Positions 1 through 8,796 are shown, numbered from the stretch's first letter. The stretch is 64,000 nucleotides of DNA from CAZNYG01 sp964577205 (GCA_964577205.1 CAZNYG010000001.1:58541-122540); one strand, 5' to 3'. Numbers and translations: made by a program. The notes: generated by a model from the sequence alone, not told the origin.

Positions 1-1020
1 TTTCGTGAAATCCAGCGTTTCCTCGAGCATCTTTTCCGCGTCGCACGCGTTGAAATTGTAGTTCTTTTCACGAGCGAAGTCCAGCAGGGCCCTTACGATC
101 CTGCGGCAGCGCTGGGCGGCGGACTCTATGCGCTCCACCGGTTTGCGGCACGCGTGGTCGGCCGGCAGCTTCTCGAGCAGCAGCTGGGCCTGGCCGAGAA
201 CCCCGGTCAGAGGGTTGTTTATCTCGTGAGCGACGCCGCCCGCGAGCTGGCCGATCGACGACATGCGATCCATCTGAATGATCTGCAACTGCATGTTGCG
301 CAGATCGTTGACCATGGTATTGAAGCTCTGTGCGAGTTTTCCTATTTCGTCCTGGGCGGTGACTGGTATCTGGTAATCCAGTTTTCCTTCACCGATGATG
401 CGGGCGCCTTCCTGCAGCAGGCTGAGCGGGCGCGAGATCGAGCGGAAGATGACGATGCTCATCAGCCCGCCGATCATGACGGCGAGGAACGCGAACACCA
501 GAGAGCAGATTATGTTGATCCTGTTGAGGTGTTTGGTCTTCGCTTCAAGCTCTTCGAGGTTGCGTGAACGAAGCTCTATCAGTTCGCGCAGCTTGTTGCG
601 GAGGTTCTGGCTGCGGGGTGTGAGGTCATTCGCATAGGCATCAAAAAGTCCTTCGCGCGAGTTTATCTTAAGGCTCTCCTCCACCATCTTGTTCAATTGC
701 TGATAATCGTTGAACCAGGAAACAAACTGCCCTGACGGGCTCGTGACCACGCGCGCCCGCTTGTTTATCAGTTCGTATTTCTGCCGGAAATTCTCAATCT
801 CCTTTTCATCCGACAGGACGACGTAGTAGTTGAGGTTCTTCCACTGGCTTTCGAACGTCTGACTGATCTCCCTGAGAATAAAGACACGGGAGTATATGTC
901 CATGCTCTGTTCGGAAAGCTTCCGGTTCTGGAACCCGAAAATGACGAGGACCGCGCTTAAAATAACGACGATGGTCACGAGAATGCTGAAAGCGGCAAGA
1001 AGCCTTACCTTTATTGACAT
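1..1020 (-). CDS. Membrane sensor histidine kinase (partial, N-terminal 340 residues)
   Basis: The gene runs off the left edge, so the ATPase domain is not seen. Visible parts in order: a membrane helix (about residues 8-28), an extracytoplasmic sensor region of about 135 residues with no domain I recognise, a second helix (about 168-192), a HAMP linker, and a HisKA domain with the H box GGVAHEINNPL. The phosphoacceptor is His265, codon at 226-228. It should autophosphorylate and hand phosphate to a receiver Asp; no obvious partner is adjacent. The ATG lies 5 bp after the FlgD-domain gene and has no clear Shine-Dalgarno, which suggests translation coupled to the surface-protein locus upstream. 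Confidence 0.93.
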   Translation of the reverse strand, partial: MSIKVRLLAAFSILVTIVVILSAVLVIFGFQNRKLSEQSMDIYSRVFILREISQTFESQWKNLNYYVVLSDEKEIENFRQKYELINKRARVVTSPSGQFVSWFNDYQQLNKMVEESLKINSREGLFDAYANDLTPRSQNLRNKLRELIELRSRNLEELEAKTKHLNRINIICSLVFAFLAVMIGGLMSIVIFRSISRPLSLLQEGARIIGEGKLDYQIPVTAQDEIGKLAQSFNTMVNDLRNMQLQIIQMDRMSSIGQLAGGVAHEINNPLTGVLGQAQLLLEKLPADHACRKPVERIESAAQRCRRIVRALLDFAREKNYNFNACDAEKMLEETLDFTK

Positions 1021-1025
1021 GGCTG

Positions 1026-1412
1026 TTATCGCGCGACTACGATCGCTCCTTTCGTGACCGTTTCCCCTTCGGCCCACTGATATACGTACACGCCCGGCAG
1101 GACGATATCTCCATTGTCATCCCTGCCGTCCCAGGCAAACTGCCATCCGCAGGCAACGGCCCGGGGATTCATGGTCGACACTTCCCTGACCTTTCTGCCG
1201 CGAAGGTCGAATATGCCCAGGGACGGCCGCGGCTCGCCGGCATAATCAGTCTCGAAAAGCGCCCTGCCGTTCTCGACGGTATCGCCCGGGGTGATCAACC
1301 GGGGGAAGACTTTCACCGCTCCGTGACACGCCGGCGCGTTCCACAAGAGTCCGGCAGCCATAAGGCCGAAGAAAATCATTTTTCCCGATCTTCTGTTCAT
1401 ACGTACGTTCAT
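1026..1412 (-). CDS. Small secreted protein made of one FlgD-type Ig/C-terminal domain
   Basis: 128 residues: a signal peptide (about 1-32, cleavage near CHGA) and then a single FlgD-Ig-like domain. Its motifs are IFDLRGRKVRE, WDGRDDNGD and GVYVYQW, ending in the tail GAIVVAR. The same domain closes the 1005-residue protein at 3052-6069, whose tail is GTIVVAR. In related phyla this domain normally ends a long cargo protein, where it resembles type-A sorting domains; a stand-alone copy is unusual. The start at 1412 follows GAGG with 8-nt spacing. It lies 47 bp after the PorV-family gene. It could be a free competitor, adaptor or cap for sorting; that role is inference. Confidence 0.8.
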   Translation of the reverse strand: MNVRMNRRSGKMIFFGLMAAGLLWNAPACHGAVKVFPRLITPGDTVENGRALFETDYAGEPRPSLGIFDLRGRKVREVSTMNPRAVACGWQFAWDGRDDNGDIVLPGVYVYQWAEGETVTKGAIVVAR

Positions 1413-1459
1413 AAGTATACCTCAAGGTCCTTTATTCTTCAAGGATTATTTTACTATTT

Positions 1460-3022
1460 TTATTTCTGCGCGCCCTGCGTCAGGTCGTCCAGCTCTTTCT
1501 GGGCCGGTGTAATGTCGATGCCTATATCGCGGTATTTGCGGATGATGCGTTTAAGGATATCGATCCGTTCTTCCCGCGTTATGCCCCGGACAGCCATCTT
1601 CCGGTAGTAGACCATCGAGTCATTGAAATATTTCTCCTGCGACGACAGCTCCGTCCTGACCGTCTCGAGCTCATGTTCCGCTTCGGAAACATCGATACTG
1701 CCCTTGTATTTTTCAAGTATGGGCTTGAGCTGCGCGACACGCTGGTTCAACGAAAGTTCCGTTGACGACCTCCGGTATCTGTTCAGCTCTTTCAGATAGC
1801 CCGCGTTGAGGCTGACCGACGGCGTTTCCTTCACCGCCGGTTTTTCAGCAGCGGGTTTCAGTTTAGGCGGCGCTTTTTCCACCGGCCTTTCCAGCATCGT
1901 TTTCAGTTCCGCGCGCAAACCGTCGATCTCCTTCTGCGCGGCCGCCAGCTGCGTTTCCGTGTCCCTGAGCTGCTGACTTTCCTTTTCCAGTTTTTCCTTC
2001 AGCGCGGTCATTTCTTCATGCGTGCGAATGACCGGCCCGAACCTGAAAAGAAGCGAGAAACGGTGGCTGCCCATCGTATCCTTTATGCCGGAGACCGGAT
2101 AGATCAGGGCGTAGTCCACATCCATTCCTTCAAAACGGTATCCGAGACCCACCGAAGCGTTCATCAGTTCGCGGCTTCCGAGAACGACCCCGCCGCGCAG
2201 CGCGATGCCCGGGCTGAACGTTTTTTCCACTCCCGAAGCGATCTCCCAGTCGGTGTTCTTCCTGACGTTCCGGTAAAGCCCGTCTATGGTCGCGGCGAAT
2301 GTTTTCCCCGTATGGGCGATGCCCGCTTTGAAAGTCCGGGGAACGGGAGCCGAGACCGCCGGGTCCAGCGCGACATTCGGCTCAAGAAGGTTCTCTATCA
2401 TGAATCCGGCCATATAGTTATCGGCGAAACGGTATTTCAGCCCCAGGTCGAAATCGAGATTGCCTTTCGTCGTGCCGAAGTTCCTGAAAAGGCTGTCGGC
2501 GTTACCCGTGGCGTTCCCGTCGTTATCGACAGCGTTGGCCGTATACTCGTCCTGGCCGTACGTCAGGCGGAGATATTTCATGGTTATCCCCGCGTCGACA
2601 AGCGGATGGAAGCGCCGGGTCGCGTATGACAGCATGAAAGTATCTTCCTGGTAGAGGCCGCTAAGAGAGAAACGGAGCCATCCCGCTCCCAGAGTGTCCA
2701 GTACGCCTCGTATGTTGAAAGGACGGGCCGCGCCCATGAAAGAGTATCCGAGGTTCGATTTATCGTCCATGCCTATATACAGCCTGCTGTACTGCGCTGA
2801 AAACTCCGCGCGCGGCACACCCGCGAGGCCGGCGGGGTTGTGATAGATCGCGTTCACGTCATCGGTCAGCGCGGTGAACAAGCCCCCCATGGCCGACGAG
2901 CGGCCGCCCACCGACGTTTCTTCGAACGCGGCGCTCATCCGCCCGGGCGACCCCAGCAGGATCAGCGTCCCGGCTACCAGCGGGAGCCACCCGCCTTTCT
3001 TTGTTTTAGGGTAGTTGTTCAT
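1460..3022 (-). CDS. PorV/PorQ-family outer-membrane barrel protein with C-terminal coiled coil
   Basis: 520 residues. A signal peptide (about 1-32) leads to the hallmark start of the PorV/UPF0164 family: RSSAMGGLFTALTDDVNAIY followed by HNPAGLA. A beta-strand-rich barrel region follows to about residue 335. The C-terminal third is different: a Glu/Lys/Gln-rich coiled coil (about 335-385), a Pro/Lys linker, and a helical tail. In Bacteroidota PorV shuttles C-terminal-domain cargo of the type IX secretion system to the surface; here the neighbours on both sides carry FlgD-type C-terminal domains, which fits a similar job. No other type IX component is in the window. The start follows AAGGAGAC. 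Confidence 0.85.
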   Translation of the reverse strand: MNNYPKTKKGGWLPLVAGTLILLGSPGRMSAAFEETSVGGRSSAMGGLFTALTDDVNAIYHNPAGLAGVPRAEFSAQYSRLYIGMDDKSNLGYSFMGAARPFNIRGVLDTLGAGWLRFSLSGLYQEDTFMLSYATRRFHPLVDAGITMKYLRLTYGQDEYTANAVDNDGNATGNADSLFRNFGTTKGNLDFDLGLKYRFADNYMAGFMIENLLEPNVALDPAVSAPVPRTFKAGIAHTGKTFAATIDGLYRNVRKNTDWEIASGVEKTFSPGIALRGGVVLGSRELMNASVGLGYRFEGMDVDYALIYPVSGIKDTMGSHRFSLLFRFGPVIRTHEEMTALKEKLEKESQQLRDTETQLAAAQKEIDGLRAELKTMLERPVEKAPPKLKPAAEKPAVKETPSVSLNAGYLKELNRYRRSSTELSLNQRVAQLKPILEKYKGSIDVSEAEHELETVRTELSSQEKYFNDSMVYYRKMAVRGITREERIDILKRIIRKYRDIGIDITPAQKELDDLTQGAQK

Positions 3023-3051
3023 GATAGTCTCCTTGCCTGCAAGCGACGCGC

Positions 3052-6000
3052 TCAGCGCGCGACGACTATGGTACCGTTGATGAGCTTCCCTTCACCTTCG
3101 ATCTGGTAGATATACACTCCGGGATCTACGACAGTGCCGCCGGCGTCCGTCCCGTCCCAGCAGGCGTACGCGCCCTGAATGTCGGACGTCATCGTGGATT
3201 GCTCCAGTTCCCTGACCAGCGCGCCGCGTATATCGAACAGCCTGATTTTTACCGGGCTGCTCCCGGGGTTGGCGTACCTGAAGAGTACGCGGTCGTTCTG
3301 TCCGTCGTTGTTCGGCGTTATGATCCGGGGCATTATTCCCAGGAACGCGAACTCGTTTGCCGCCGCCGATCTCCTGAGCTGGTACCTGCCGGTGAACTTG
3401 ATCGGGGTCCTTACTCCGCCGGGAACAGCGTCCGCGGAGCTGTTCAGTTTCATCCATTCCGCCCCGTTGAAATAGTAAATGGACAGAGACGAGGCTTCCT
3501 GAACGGCCGCTTTGCTTATTGCCGCCGGCGCCCCGTTGTTCGCGGACATGACCAGTTCGCCGGACCGGACCACGTATTCGGTGCCGGACGAGGCGTTGAC
3601 GTTGCGCTGAGCGTTGAAGTTGCGGATGCCCGTCAGCGTCAGGGACGCGCTGGATTCGACGACGTTGAAGGCGTTCCACTCTATCGAACGGACTACCGGC
3701 CCTTTTTCTTCTTCGCCGTGCGAAAGTATAGTGAAATAATTGCTGTCCGTCAACGCTTCCCGCGGCAGCCAGACATAGCTCCTGTCCGTGTTCAGCAGTA
3801 TCACGCCGTCGTTCATGTCGACGATGAACGATTCGCGGTAGTTGCCTGAAGCGTCGCGCGCCTTTATCTTGTAGTAATACTGCGTATCAGCGTTTATCGA
3901 CGTGTCGGTATAACTGCACGTTAATCCATGGTTGCTTGCCATATGTGTCCATTCGGACGAGTAAAGGTCGGTGCTGCGGTATATGTCATAGGAATACAAT
4001 TCCTTGATCTTCGGGTTATACCTGTCCGTGAACGCCAGTTGATCGTTGTTGTAACGGACAGGTTTCCATGATACTTTGACACTGGTCGCGGAGGCGCGTT
4101 CCAGCTTCATGCCGAGAGGAATGAACGGCGCGATGGTATCGTTCCAGGGCACGATCGTCGTGATCGAGCTTACCGCGAGGTCTGACGCTATCGCGAATTT
4201 CGAGACCGCCGCGAGGGCGAAATAATACGTCGTTTCAGGCAGCAGCTGGCATATGGCAGTAGTATAGGTCGTATTCGGGGTAAGGATACGGTTGTCAATG
4301 ACGGGGGTGCCGTCGTTGACGTTCGCCGGGAACCGGTCGGTCCTGTAAACTATCCTTATGCCTGAAAGGTTCGTCGTGTCCGGCGTCCGCCATTCCAGCG
4401 TCGCGGAGCATCCGATCGCCTGATCTTCCTGAGTGTCGGCGTATGCCGATACGATGACCGGCTTGCCGGGTTTTTCAAATACGTCTGAAATGAAAATGGT
4501 CGTTGCGGTCGCAACGGAGTAATTATTCACAACATCATAGCCTCTGATAATGTAATAGTAACTTGAATTGACCTGCAGATCGTGGTGTGTAAAGGACTGC
4601 GGCTGGCCGTTACCGCCGGCTATGTCCGCGTCCGCGCTTCCGCTGACCTGAGTGCCGGCGTAATCGCCGTTCCTGTAAAGCGGCGCCGAGTCCGGCGTTG
4701 TCCATGAAAGCACTATCGAAAGTTTTCCTTCTTCATCCATGCTGATGCCGCTCGCGAAGCCGTTGACCGGATCGGGCCCGAGGATATCCGTGACCGTGCA
4801 AGTTGATGCCTGCGCTCCGGGTGCGAACGTTGAATCCTTGTCATAAGCGTACGCCGTGAAGTAGTACGTTGTCCTCGGCAGCAGCTGTTTCATGGTATAG
4901 CTGGTCGCCGCTCCGCTCAACTGGCCGGAAAGAGTTACATACGGCTGCTGTGCGATGCCGGCAGGGTACGTTCCGGTCGAGTAACAGATCCTTACGCCCG
5001 AGAGGAACTGCTCGGTCGGGTTTTCCCATGAAAGCGTTATGGAAGAACCCGTTGACGCGTCGGAAGATCCGTCACACGTTGCAGTAAGGTTCCTGACCGA
5101 TCCGATATGCTGGTACGGATGCGCCGATGCGGCGCTCATATTGGGATATGACCATCCCCATTGCGTCTTTGTGAAGACAAGGAAATAGTAATCAGAGTCG
5201 ATGGCCAGACCCTTCACGATCAGGGACTGTTGCTGTCCCGTCGTGATCGAAGCGGTGCTTATAAAGAGTGAATGCGCCGCCCAGGTGTTGTTGATCTCCG
5301 CTATGCCCGCTGGAGGCGCTACCGTAGAGTACTGAACGCAGTATTGCGCGCCTTCCTGGATCGTCGCCGGCGCCGGATCAACGAAATCATTGGCGTCTTC
5401 GTTGAATCTCAGGAATTCCGGAACTGTCCATTCGAGGCGTACTGTCTGCGTTTCTATCGGATCCGGGATGAAAGCCATCAGCGATGTGATGAGATTCGCC
5501 TTCAAAGGATCGCTCGAAGCGCATGCCGACGACTGATGGACGATCGAAGCGAGGTTGAGGTCCGAGTCCGCCAGCTGATGGTACCTGTCCAGCGCCCGAA
5601 CTCCGAAATAGTAGCGCTGTCCCGGGTTAAGGCCGCTGATAACTATCGACTCGCGGGAGCCCGGCGCCTGTTTTTCGAATATGCCCCAGGCGGGTTTCCT
5701 CTGCTCGTCTATAAGCGTTGTCAGCCCCGGATGATCCCACCACGCGGTGGTGCTCTGCTGAAGGTCTTCCTGTGTAACGGGGAACGTGGCATACCGGACG
5801 ACATATGAGAATACCGATGAACCGTCGCCGCTGTGCGGGGCGCTCCATTCGAGGATAACTCGTCCACTCTGCGGAGGCAGGTTCCGGGTGCCGGGCTGCG
5901 CGTTAAGATCAGCCACGACGGACGGCCTGCCGTACTCCGCGCGTACGCGGACGGCTATGGGGCTGTCGGCTTGCTGGCTTCCGAAGACAGGGATTCCCTG

Positions 6001-6069
6001 TCCCAGAATCAACAGGCTTAACAGGATCCTCAATATGGTCAATGATGTTTGCCACTTCCGGCAGATCAT
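3052..6069 (-). CDS. Large secreted multi-fibronectin-III protein with FlgD-type C-terminal domain
   Basis: 1005 residues from the ATG at 6067-6069, which follows GGCAGGAGAAGG; a longer open frame upstream overlaps the previous gene and is spurious. A signal peptide (about 1-30) is followed by about six fibronectin-III repeats (roughly residues 50-750), marked by recurring motifs such as LNPGQRYYFGVRALD, LLPRTTYYFTAYAYD and LLPETTYYFALAAVS. A beta-rich spacer follows, then the FlgD-type domain beginning IITPNNDGQNDRVLF and ending GTIVVAR. It is likely exported and anchored or displayed at the surface through the C-terminal domain. Directly downstream lie the PorV-family gene and the stand-alone FlgD-domain gene, which share its likely export route. 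Confidence 0.88.
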   Translation of the reverse strand: MICRKWQTSLTILRILLSLLILGQGIPVFGSQQADSPIAVRVRAEYGRPSVVADLNAQPGTRNLPPQSGRVILEWSAPHSGDGSSVFSYVVRYATFPVTQEDLQQSTTAWWDHPGLTTLIDEQRKPAWGIFEKQAPGSRESIVISGLNPGQRYYFGVRALDRYHQLADSDLNLASIVHQSSACASSDPLKANLITSLMAFIPDPIETQTVRLEWTVPEFLRFNEDANDFVDPAPATIQEGAQYCVQYSTVAPPAGIAEINNTWAAHSLFISTASITTGQQQSLIVKGLAIDSDYYFLVFTKTQWGWSYPNMSAASAHPYQHIGSVRNLTATCDGSSDASTGSSITLSWENPTEQFLSGVRICYSTGTYPAGIAQQPYVTLSGQLSGAATSYTMKQLLPRTTYYFTAYAYDKDSTFAPGAQASTCTVTDILGPDPVNGFASGISMDEEGKLSIVLSWTTPDSAPLYRNGDYAGTQVSGSADADIAGGNGQPQSFTHHDLQVNSSYYYIIRGYDVVNNYSVATATTIFISDVFEKPGKPVIVSAYADTQEDQAIGCSATLEWRTPDTTNLSGIRIVYRTDRFPANVNDGTPVIDNRILTPNTTYTTAICQLLPETTYYFALAAVSKFAIASDLAVSSITTIVPWNDTIAPFIPLGMKLERASATSVKVSWKPVRYNNDQLAFTDRYNPKIKELYSYDIYRSTDLYSSEWTHMASNHGLTCSYTDTSINADTQYYYKIKARDASGNYRESFIVDMNDGVILLNTDRSYVWLPREALTDSNYFTILSHGEEEKGPVVRSIEWNAFNVVESSASLTLTGIRNFNAQRNVNASSGTEYVVRSGELVMSANNGAPAAISKAAVQEASSLSIYYFNGAEWMKLNSSADAVPGGVRTPIKFTGRYQLRRSAAANEFAFLGIMPRIITPNNDGQNDRVLFRYANPGSSPVKIRLFDIRGALVRELEQSTMTSDIQGAYACWDGTDAGGTVVDPGVYIYQIEGEGKLINGTIVVAR

Positions 6070-6101
6070 TATGACCTTCTCCTGCCTCTCCGTTACTAGT
6101 G

Positions 6102-6707
6102 TCAGTCCATTCTGGCTGTTACGACAAGATGGATCGTGCGCAGGTCCTGATCCGTCACCGCCAGCGGCGTCATGAGCTTGAGCCAGAGCTGTCGTTCGGC
6201 GGTCCTCCCTATGCTGTCCGCATAGGTCCTCGGCAGAATGACGCCTGCCGAACCGTTCCCGTCGCCAGCGTAATCGGCGTCGTGGAAGTTGGTATCGTTG
6301 TACAGTTTCGATGTGATGCTCAGCGTATCCGCGTTCACATCGTACATGGCCGGCGTCGGCTTGTCGGTCTTCCTGAAAATGCCCGACATGGCGAACTGGT
6401 CCAGGCCCGGCGCGTCGCTCAGCGTCCATCCGTCAAGGGACGCGTTGTCGATGTTAAGTTCCCAGGTGCAGATGGCGCCCGCCGAGTCGTTCACGAACGT
6501 GATCGGCGTGTTCGAATAGGCCGTCGTTGCCGCCGAAACGTCTCCGAAATCATACCAGCTGGTCCCGTCGATCAACGAGACGCTCAGCGTCACGGTGCAT
6601 CTTAAAACAATGTACCCTGCCGCGCTGGGCGCCGCTGACGCGACGCTGGCCTGAGTTACCAGGCCGATCGCCGCTAAAATCAGCCACAGCATCATTTTAC
6701 GTAACAT
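6102..6707 (-). CDS. Secreted beta-rich protein, A family (A1)
   Basis: 201 residues with a clear signal peptide (about 1-27, ending ASA). I know no named family for it. It shares a plan with the protein at 8197-8796 and with the C-terminal domain of the protein at 11701-13128: an early motif of the type SWYDFGDV, a Trp-containing strand (ICTWELNI), an F-x-M segment, and the C-terminal signature LWLKLMTPLAV ... IHLVVTA. The mature part is rich in Asp, Thr, Ser and Ala and lacks membrane helices. The start follows AAAGGAGG. It lies 11 bp after the B1 gene, so the two are almost surely co-translated. A structural surface or fibre subunit is my guess, not shown. Confidence 0.75.
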   Translation of the reverse strand: MLRKMMLWLILAAIGLVTQASVASAAPSAAGYIVLRCTVTLSVSLIDGTSWYDFGDVSAATTAYSNTPITFVNDSAGAICTWELNIDNASLDGWTLSDAPGLDQFAMSGIFRKTDKPTPAMYDVNADTLSITSKLYNDTNFHDADYAGDGNGSAGVILPRTYADSIGRTAERQLWLKLMTPLAVTDQDLRTIHLVVTARMD

Positions 6708-6718
6708 GGCATCCTCCT

Positions 6719-7672
6719 TTAATTCTTAACTGCGTAGATCTTCACGAATTTCACGACGTCTTTTGTCTCCGAATGAATATCAACTTTGACGACATACAGC
6801 GCTTTCCTTCCCTCTTTGCCTTTCGGTTCGATGAATATTTTCACGCTGCCGATGGCATCCGGCCCTACGGCGATCTTTTTCCTGTCCAGCGTTACTTCCC
6901 GGGGATCACCCGCCACATATTCCGCCGGGATCGTTATGCCGTAAGGCGCAGGTTCGACCGCGGAGAACGCGATGGTGTACTTTTCACTGGAAGAGTTGAT
7001 GCACTTCAACGGCGTGTCCTCAGTCACTTCGACCCGTCCGCCCTGCTCCGGGATCCCGGCCTCGAAGCGTTCCGGTGTCAGGGATACGCCCTGCGCGGCC
7101 CGCGCCGCTTTTTTGCGCAACTCTTTCAATTCGGCTTCGGTGGGCGGCTTAGCAGCCACGGAGAACCGCACTCTTCCTTTCAGAGCCAAAGAAACCGCTA
7201 CCGCTCCGCTGCTTGACGACGGGACCGAATTGATCCTCAGCCACGCCTGGAACTTTTTGCCCAGGTATTTCTCATCTTTGGGCACCGTTATGGTCACATC
7301 TATGTTAGTCCCTTCGTCTTTCAGCATGACGATCTCGCTCCTGGAGACCTTTACCCATGACGCGTCGGGTATGGGTTCAAACCCCTTTCTGAGTTCTGCC
7401 GCCGAAGGGACCTCAACGCTGACTCGGACCTTGATCTCCTGCTGGCCGTCATATCCTATCCACATCGGGCACTGAGCCTGCTCCGTCAGGTTGTATGAAC
7501 CCCCGATCTGGAGGTTCTCTACCTGTACGTCGGCGTAATTGGTAGAGAGCGTCGATCCTGATGCCGCTGCCGCAACCGTGCAGAAAAAGACAAAGGAGAG
7601 AACACAGTTCTCCGCCAGCCTTTTCATCCTCTTCAGCACTGCCGCGCTCTTCGTTGTCTTTTCTGACGGCAT
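6719..7672 (-). CDS. Secreted two-domain beta-rich protein, B family (B1)
   Basis: 317 residues from the ATG at 7670-7672, 8-9 nt after AGGAGG; a GTG nine bases upstream touches the Shine-Dalgarno and is not used. The signal segment lies near residues 20-45. The mature protein is paralogous to that at 8961-9866: both have the motif PD-x-SWV followed by VPxDExYLGKK, a charged helical connector (about 165-190), and a second beta domain that looks like a weak repeat of the first. Ig-like periplasmic or surface adaptor domains, loosely like the peptidoglycan-binding and partner-binding domains of WxL-interacting proteins, are the closest picture. I cannot assign a known family. It is paired with A1. 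Confidence 0.75.
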   Translation of the reverse strand: MPSEKTTKSAAVLKRMKRLAENCVLSFVFFCTVAAAASGSTLSTNYADVQVENLQIGGSYNLTEQAQCPMWIGYDGQQEIKVRVSVEVPSAAELRKGFEPIPDASWVKVSRSEIVMLKDEGTNIDVTITVPKDEKYLGKKFQAWLRINSVPSSSSGAVAVSLALKGRVRFSVAAKPPTEAELKELRKKAARAAQGVSLTPERFEAGIPEQGGRVEVTEDTPLKCINSSSEKYTIAFSAVEPAPYGITIPAEYVAGDPREVTLDRKKIAVGPDAIGSVKIFIEPKGKEGRKALYVVKVDIHSETKDVVKFVKIYAVKN

Positions 7673-7729
7673 TTTGAACACCTCCTTTTTTGATTTCCCT
7701 TACCTTGCATGACCTTTTCCCGAGAGTTC

Positions 7730-7882
7730 TTCCCTCCCCGCAGAGGTTTGAACAACAGAGAAAACAGGATCATACACGTTCCCTCCCCGCAGAGGTCAAA
7801 CGTTGTATCCTGCCGGTCATTAAGTGGGCTTTATACCTTCTCAGCCCTGTGTCAAGGTGGCACTGATCCCTCCCCGCAGAGG
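7730..7882. repeat. Three direct copies of a 15-17-bp repeat
   Basis: CCCTCCCCGCAGAGG occurs at 7732-7746, 7781-7795 and 7868-7882; the first two also share the preceding TT. Unit spacing is 49 and 87 bp, so the array is irregular. The flanks of each copy differ. Each unit can form a small hairpin (CCTC/GAGG around a six-base loop). All three lie in the presumed leader of the B1 transcript. A fourth copy in inverse orientation lies at 8094-8108. The unit is too short and the spacing too uneven for a CRISPR. Confidence 0.85.
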
Positions 7883-7941
7883 CACGTCAGTCCACATTGA
7901 ATTTACATTATATTTTCAGCACAAAAATATTCAGTGTAAAC

Positions 7942-7971
7942 AAAAAAGCCGCAGGGATCAATTCCCGCGGC
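7942..7971 (-). terminator. Rho-independent terminator of the A2 transcript
   Basis: On the minus strand a ten-base-pair stem (one mismatch) GCCGCGGGAA/TCCCTGCGGC with a four-base loop is followed directly by TTTTTTG. It lies about 225 nt after the A2 stop. With the promoter at 8922-8950 it frames A2 as a single-gene unit. Confidence 0.85.
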
Positions 7972-8093
7972 AAGATTTATATAAAAGGAAAAAAAGCGAT
8001 TAAAAGCGAATAATTCACTAATCGCAGTGATTTTAAATATATTTCTTACGTCAGCAACAGACAGCACTGTCCCATTGCGAATCACAATGATCA

Positions 8094-8108
8094 CCTCTGC
8101 GGGGAGGG
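8094..8108. repeat. Inverted fourth copy of the 15-bp repeat
   Basis: CCTCTGCGGGGAGGG is the exact reverse complement of the three copies at 7732-7882. It lies in the 3' region of the A2 transcript, upstream of the terminator. Its RNA would therefore be perfectly complementary over 15 nt to each of the three copies in the B1 leader RNA. Confidence 0.85.
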
Positions 8109-8196
8109 TATCTATTCTTACTGACCTGCCTACCCCCGCCGCGAGGACGGGGTAAGGTAGATCAGCAAACGTCGCTGATCTGCATTTCGTTCAATG

Positions 8197-8796
8197 TCAC
8201 GGAGCTACGGCAGTCACGGTGATCGTGACGGTCTTGGTAGCTGTCGTTGAGATCGCGGTCGGTGTTTTAATGGCCGGCCACAACAGGATCTCTGAATCTT
8301 CCGGGTGTCCGGGATTCGAGTTGTAGTGCTGGTTACTTGCGTAACTGTCGTTATCAAACTGCGTTGCCGACCAGGTTGCCGCAATGTTGGTGACCAGATG
8401 ATCGGCGCCATAAGCGCCCGCCACGGGAGCCGCGGATGCGAATATGCATCCCAGCGCCATCGTATTCAGCCCGCCGGCGAAACCGGCATTGTTATATGCC
8501 CAGTTCGTGTCATTGCCGTCATGATTGAGCTGATACGTTTGCACCGTGTTCTTTGCCGCGGGAGACGTGTTCCATATCTTGAAGCTGATCGGCGCCACGC
8601 AGGTAATGTTCGTGTCGACCTCTCCGATCGCTATCGTGTTCCCGGGGTCACCGGCGAGATAATCGGTGCTCGTCGACACTTCAACCGAAAGCTCGGTCGA
8701 ACAGTTGATCGTGATAACACCCGAATCATTTTCCGCCGCTACCACCGCACCCGAGGCCATGCACATCAACGCGCACAAACATACAAGTTTTTTCAT
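8197..8796 (-). CDS. Secreted beta-rich protein, A family (A2), likely abundant
   Basis: 199 residues from the ATG at 8794-8796, about ten bases after AGGAGGTG; an in-frame upstream ATG would add 23 residues before the signal peptide and is less likely. The signal peptide is about residues 1-21 (cleavage after VVAA). The mature protein has conserved features of the A family: two early Cys (INCS and NITC), IAIGEV, and the ending EILLWPAIKTPTA ... VTITVTAV. It is rich in Asn, Thr, Ser and Ala. A good sigma70 promoter, strong Shine-Dalgarno and its own terminator suggest high, separate expression, as expected for a major surface or fibre subunit. Function is not known to me. Confidence 0.78.
   Translation of the reverse strand: MKKLVCLCALMCMASGAVVAAENDSGVITINCSTELSVEVSTSTDYLAGDPGNTIAIGEVDTNITCVAPISFKIWNTSPAAKNTVQTYQLNHDGNDTNWAYNNAGFAGGLNTMALGCIFASAAPVAGAYGADHLVTNIAATWSATQFDNDSYASNQHYNSNPGHPEDSEILLWPAIKTPTAISTTATKTVTITVTAVAP

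Larger units (their letters stand above)
7673..8196 (-). other. Long intergenic region: A2 3' region, terminator, repeats, B1 leader
   Basis: The only gene-free stretch over 300 bp. Reading along the minus strand from 8196: a hairpin (AGATCAGC/GCTGATCT arms at 8159-8166 and 8174-8181) just after the A2 stop; a second GC-rich dyad around 8131-8160; one copy of the 15-bp repeat (8094-8108); an AT-rich stretch; a strong terminator (7942-7971); a TATAAT-like box (7907-7912) with no good -35 partner; three repeats in the opposite orientation; and the B1 Shine-Dalgarno. A 63-codon frame at 7903-8094 lies across the terminator and shows no protein-like character. Confidence 0.7.

Noticed and set aside
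7796..7867. TTGACA and TATAAA boxes in the B1 leader as a promoter
   Set aside because: The spacer is 14 bp, too short for a good sigma70 promoter, so I did not list it.
7732..7882. Possible CRISPR array
   Set aside because: The unit is only 15-17 bp, the spacing is 34 and 72 bp between units, one copy is inverted, and no cas gene is present.
7903..8094. 63-codon open frame in the intergenic region (minus strand)
   Set aside because: It crosses a strong terminator, has no ribosome-binding site and is AT-rich without protein-like composition.
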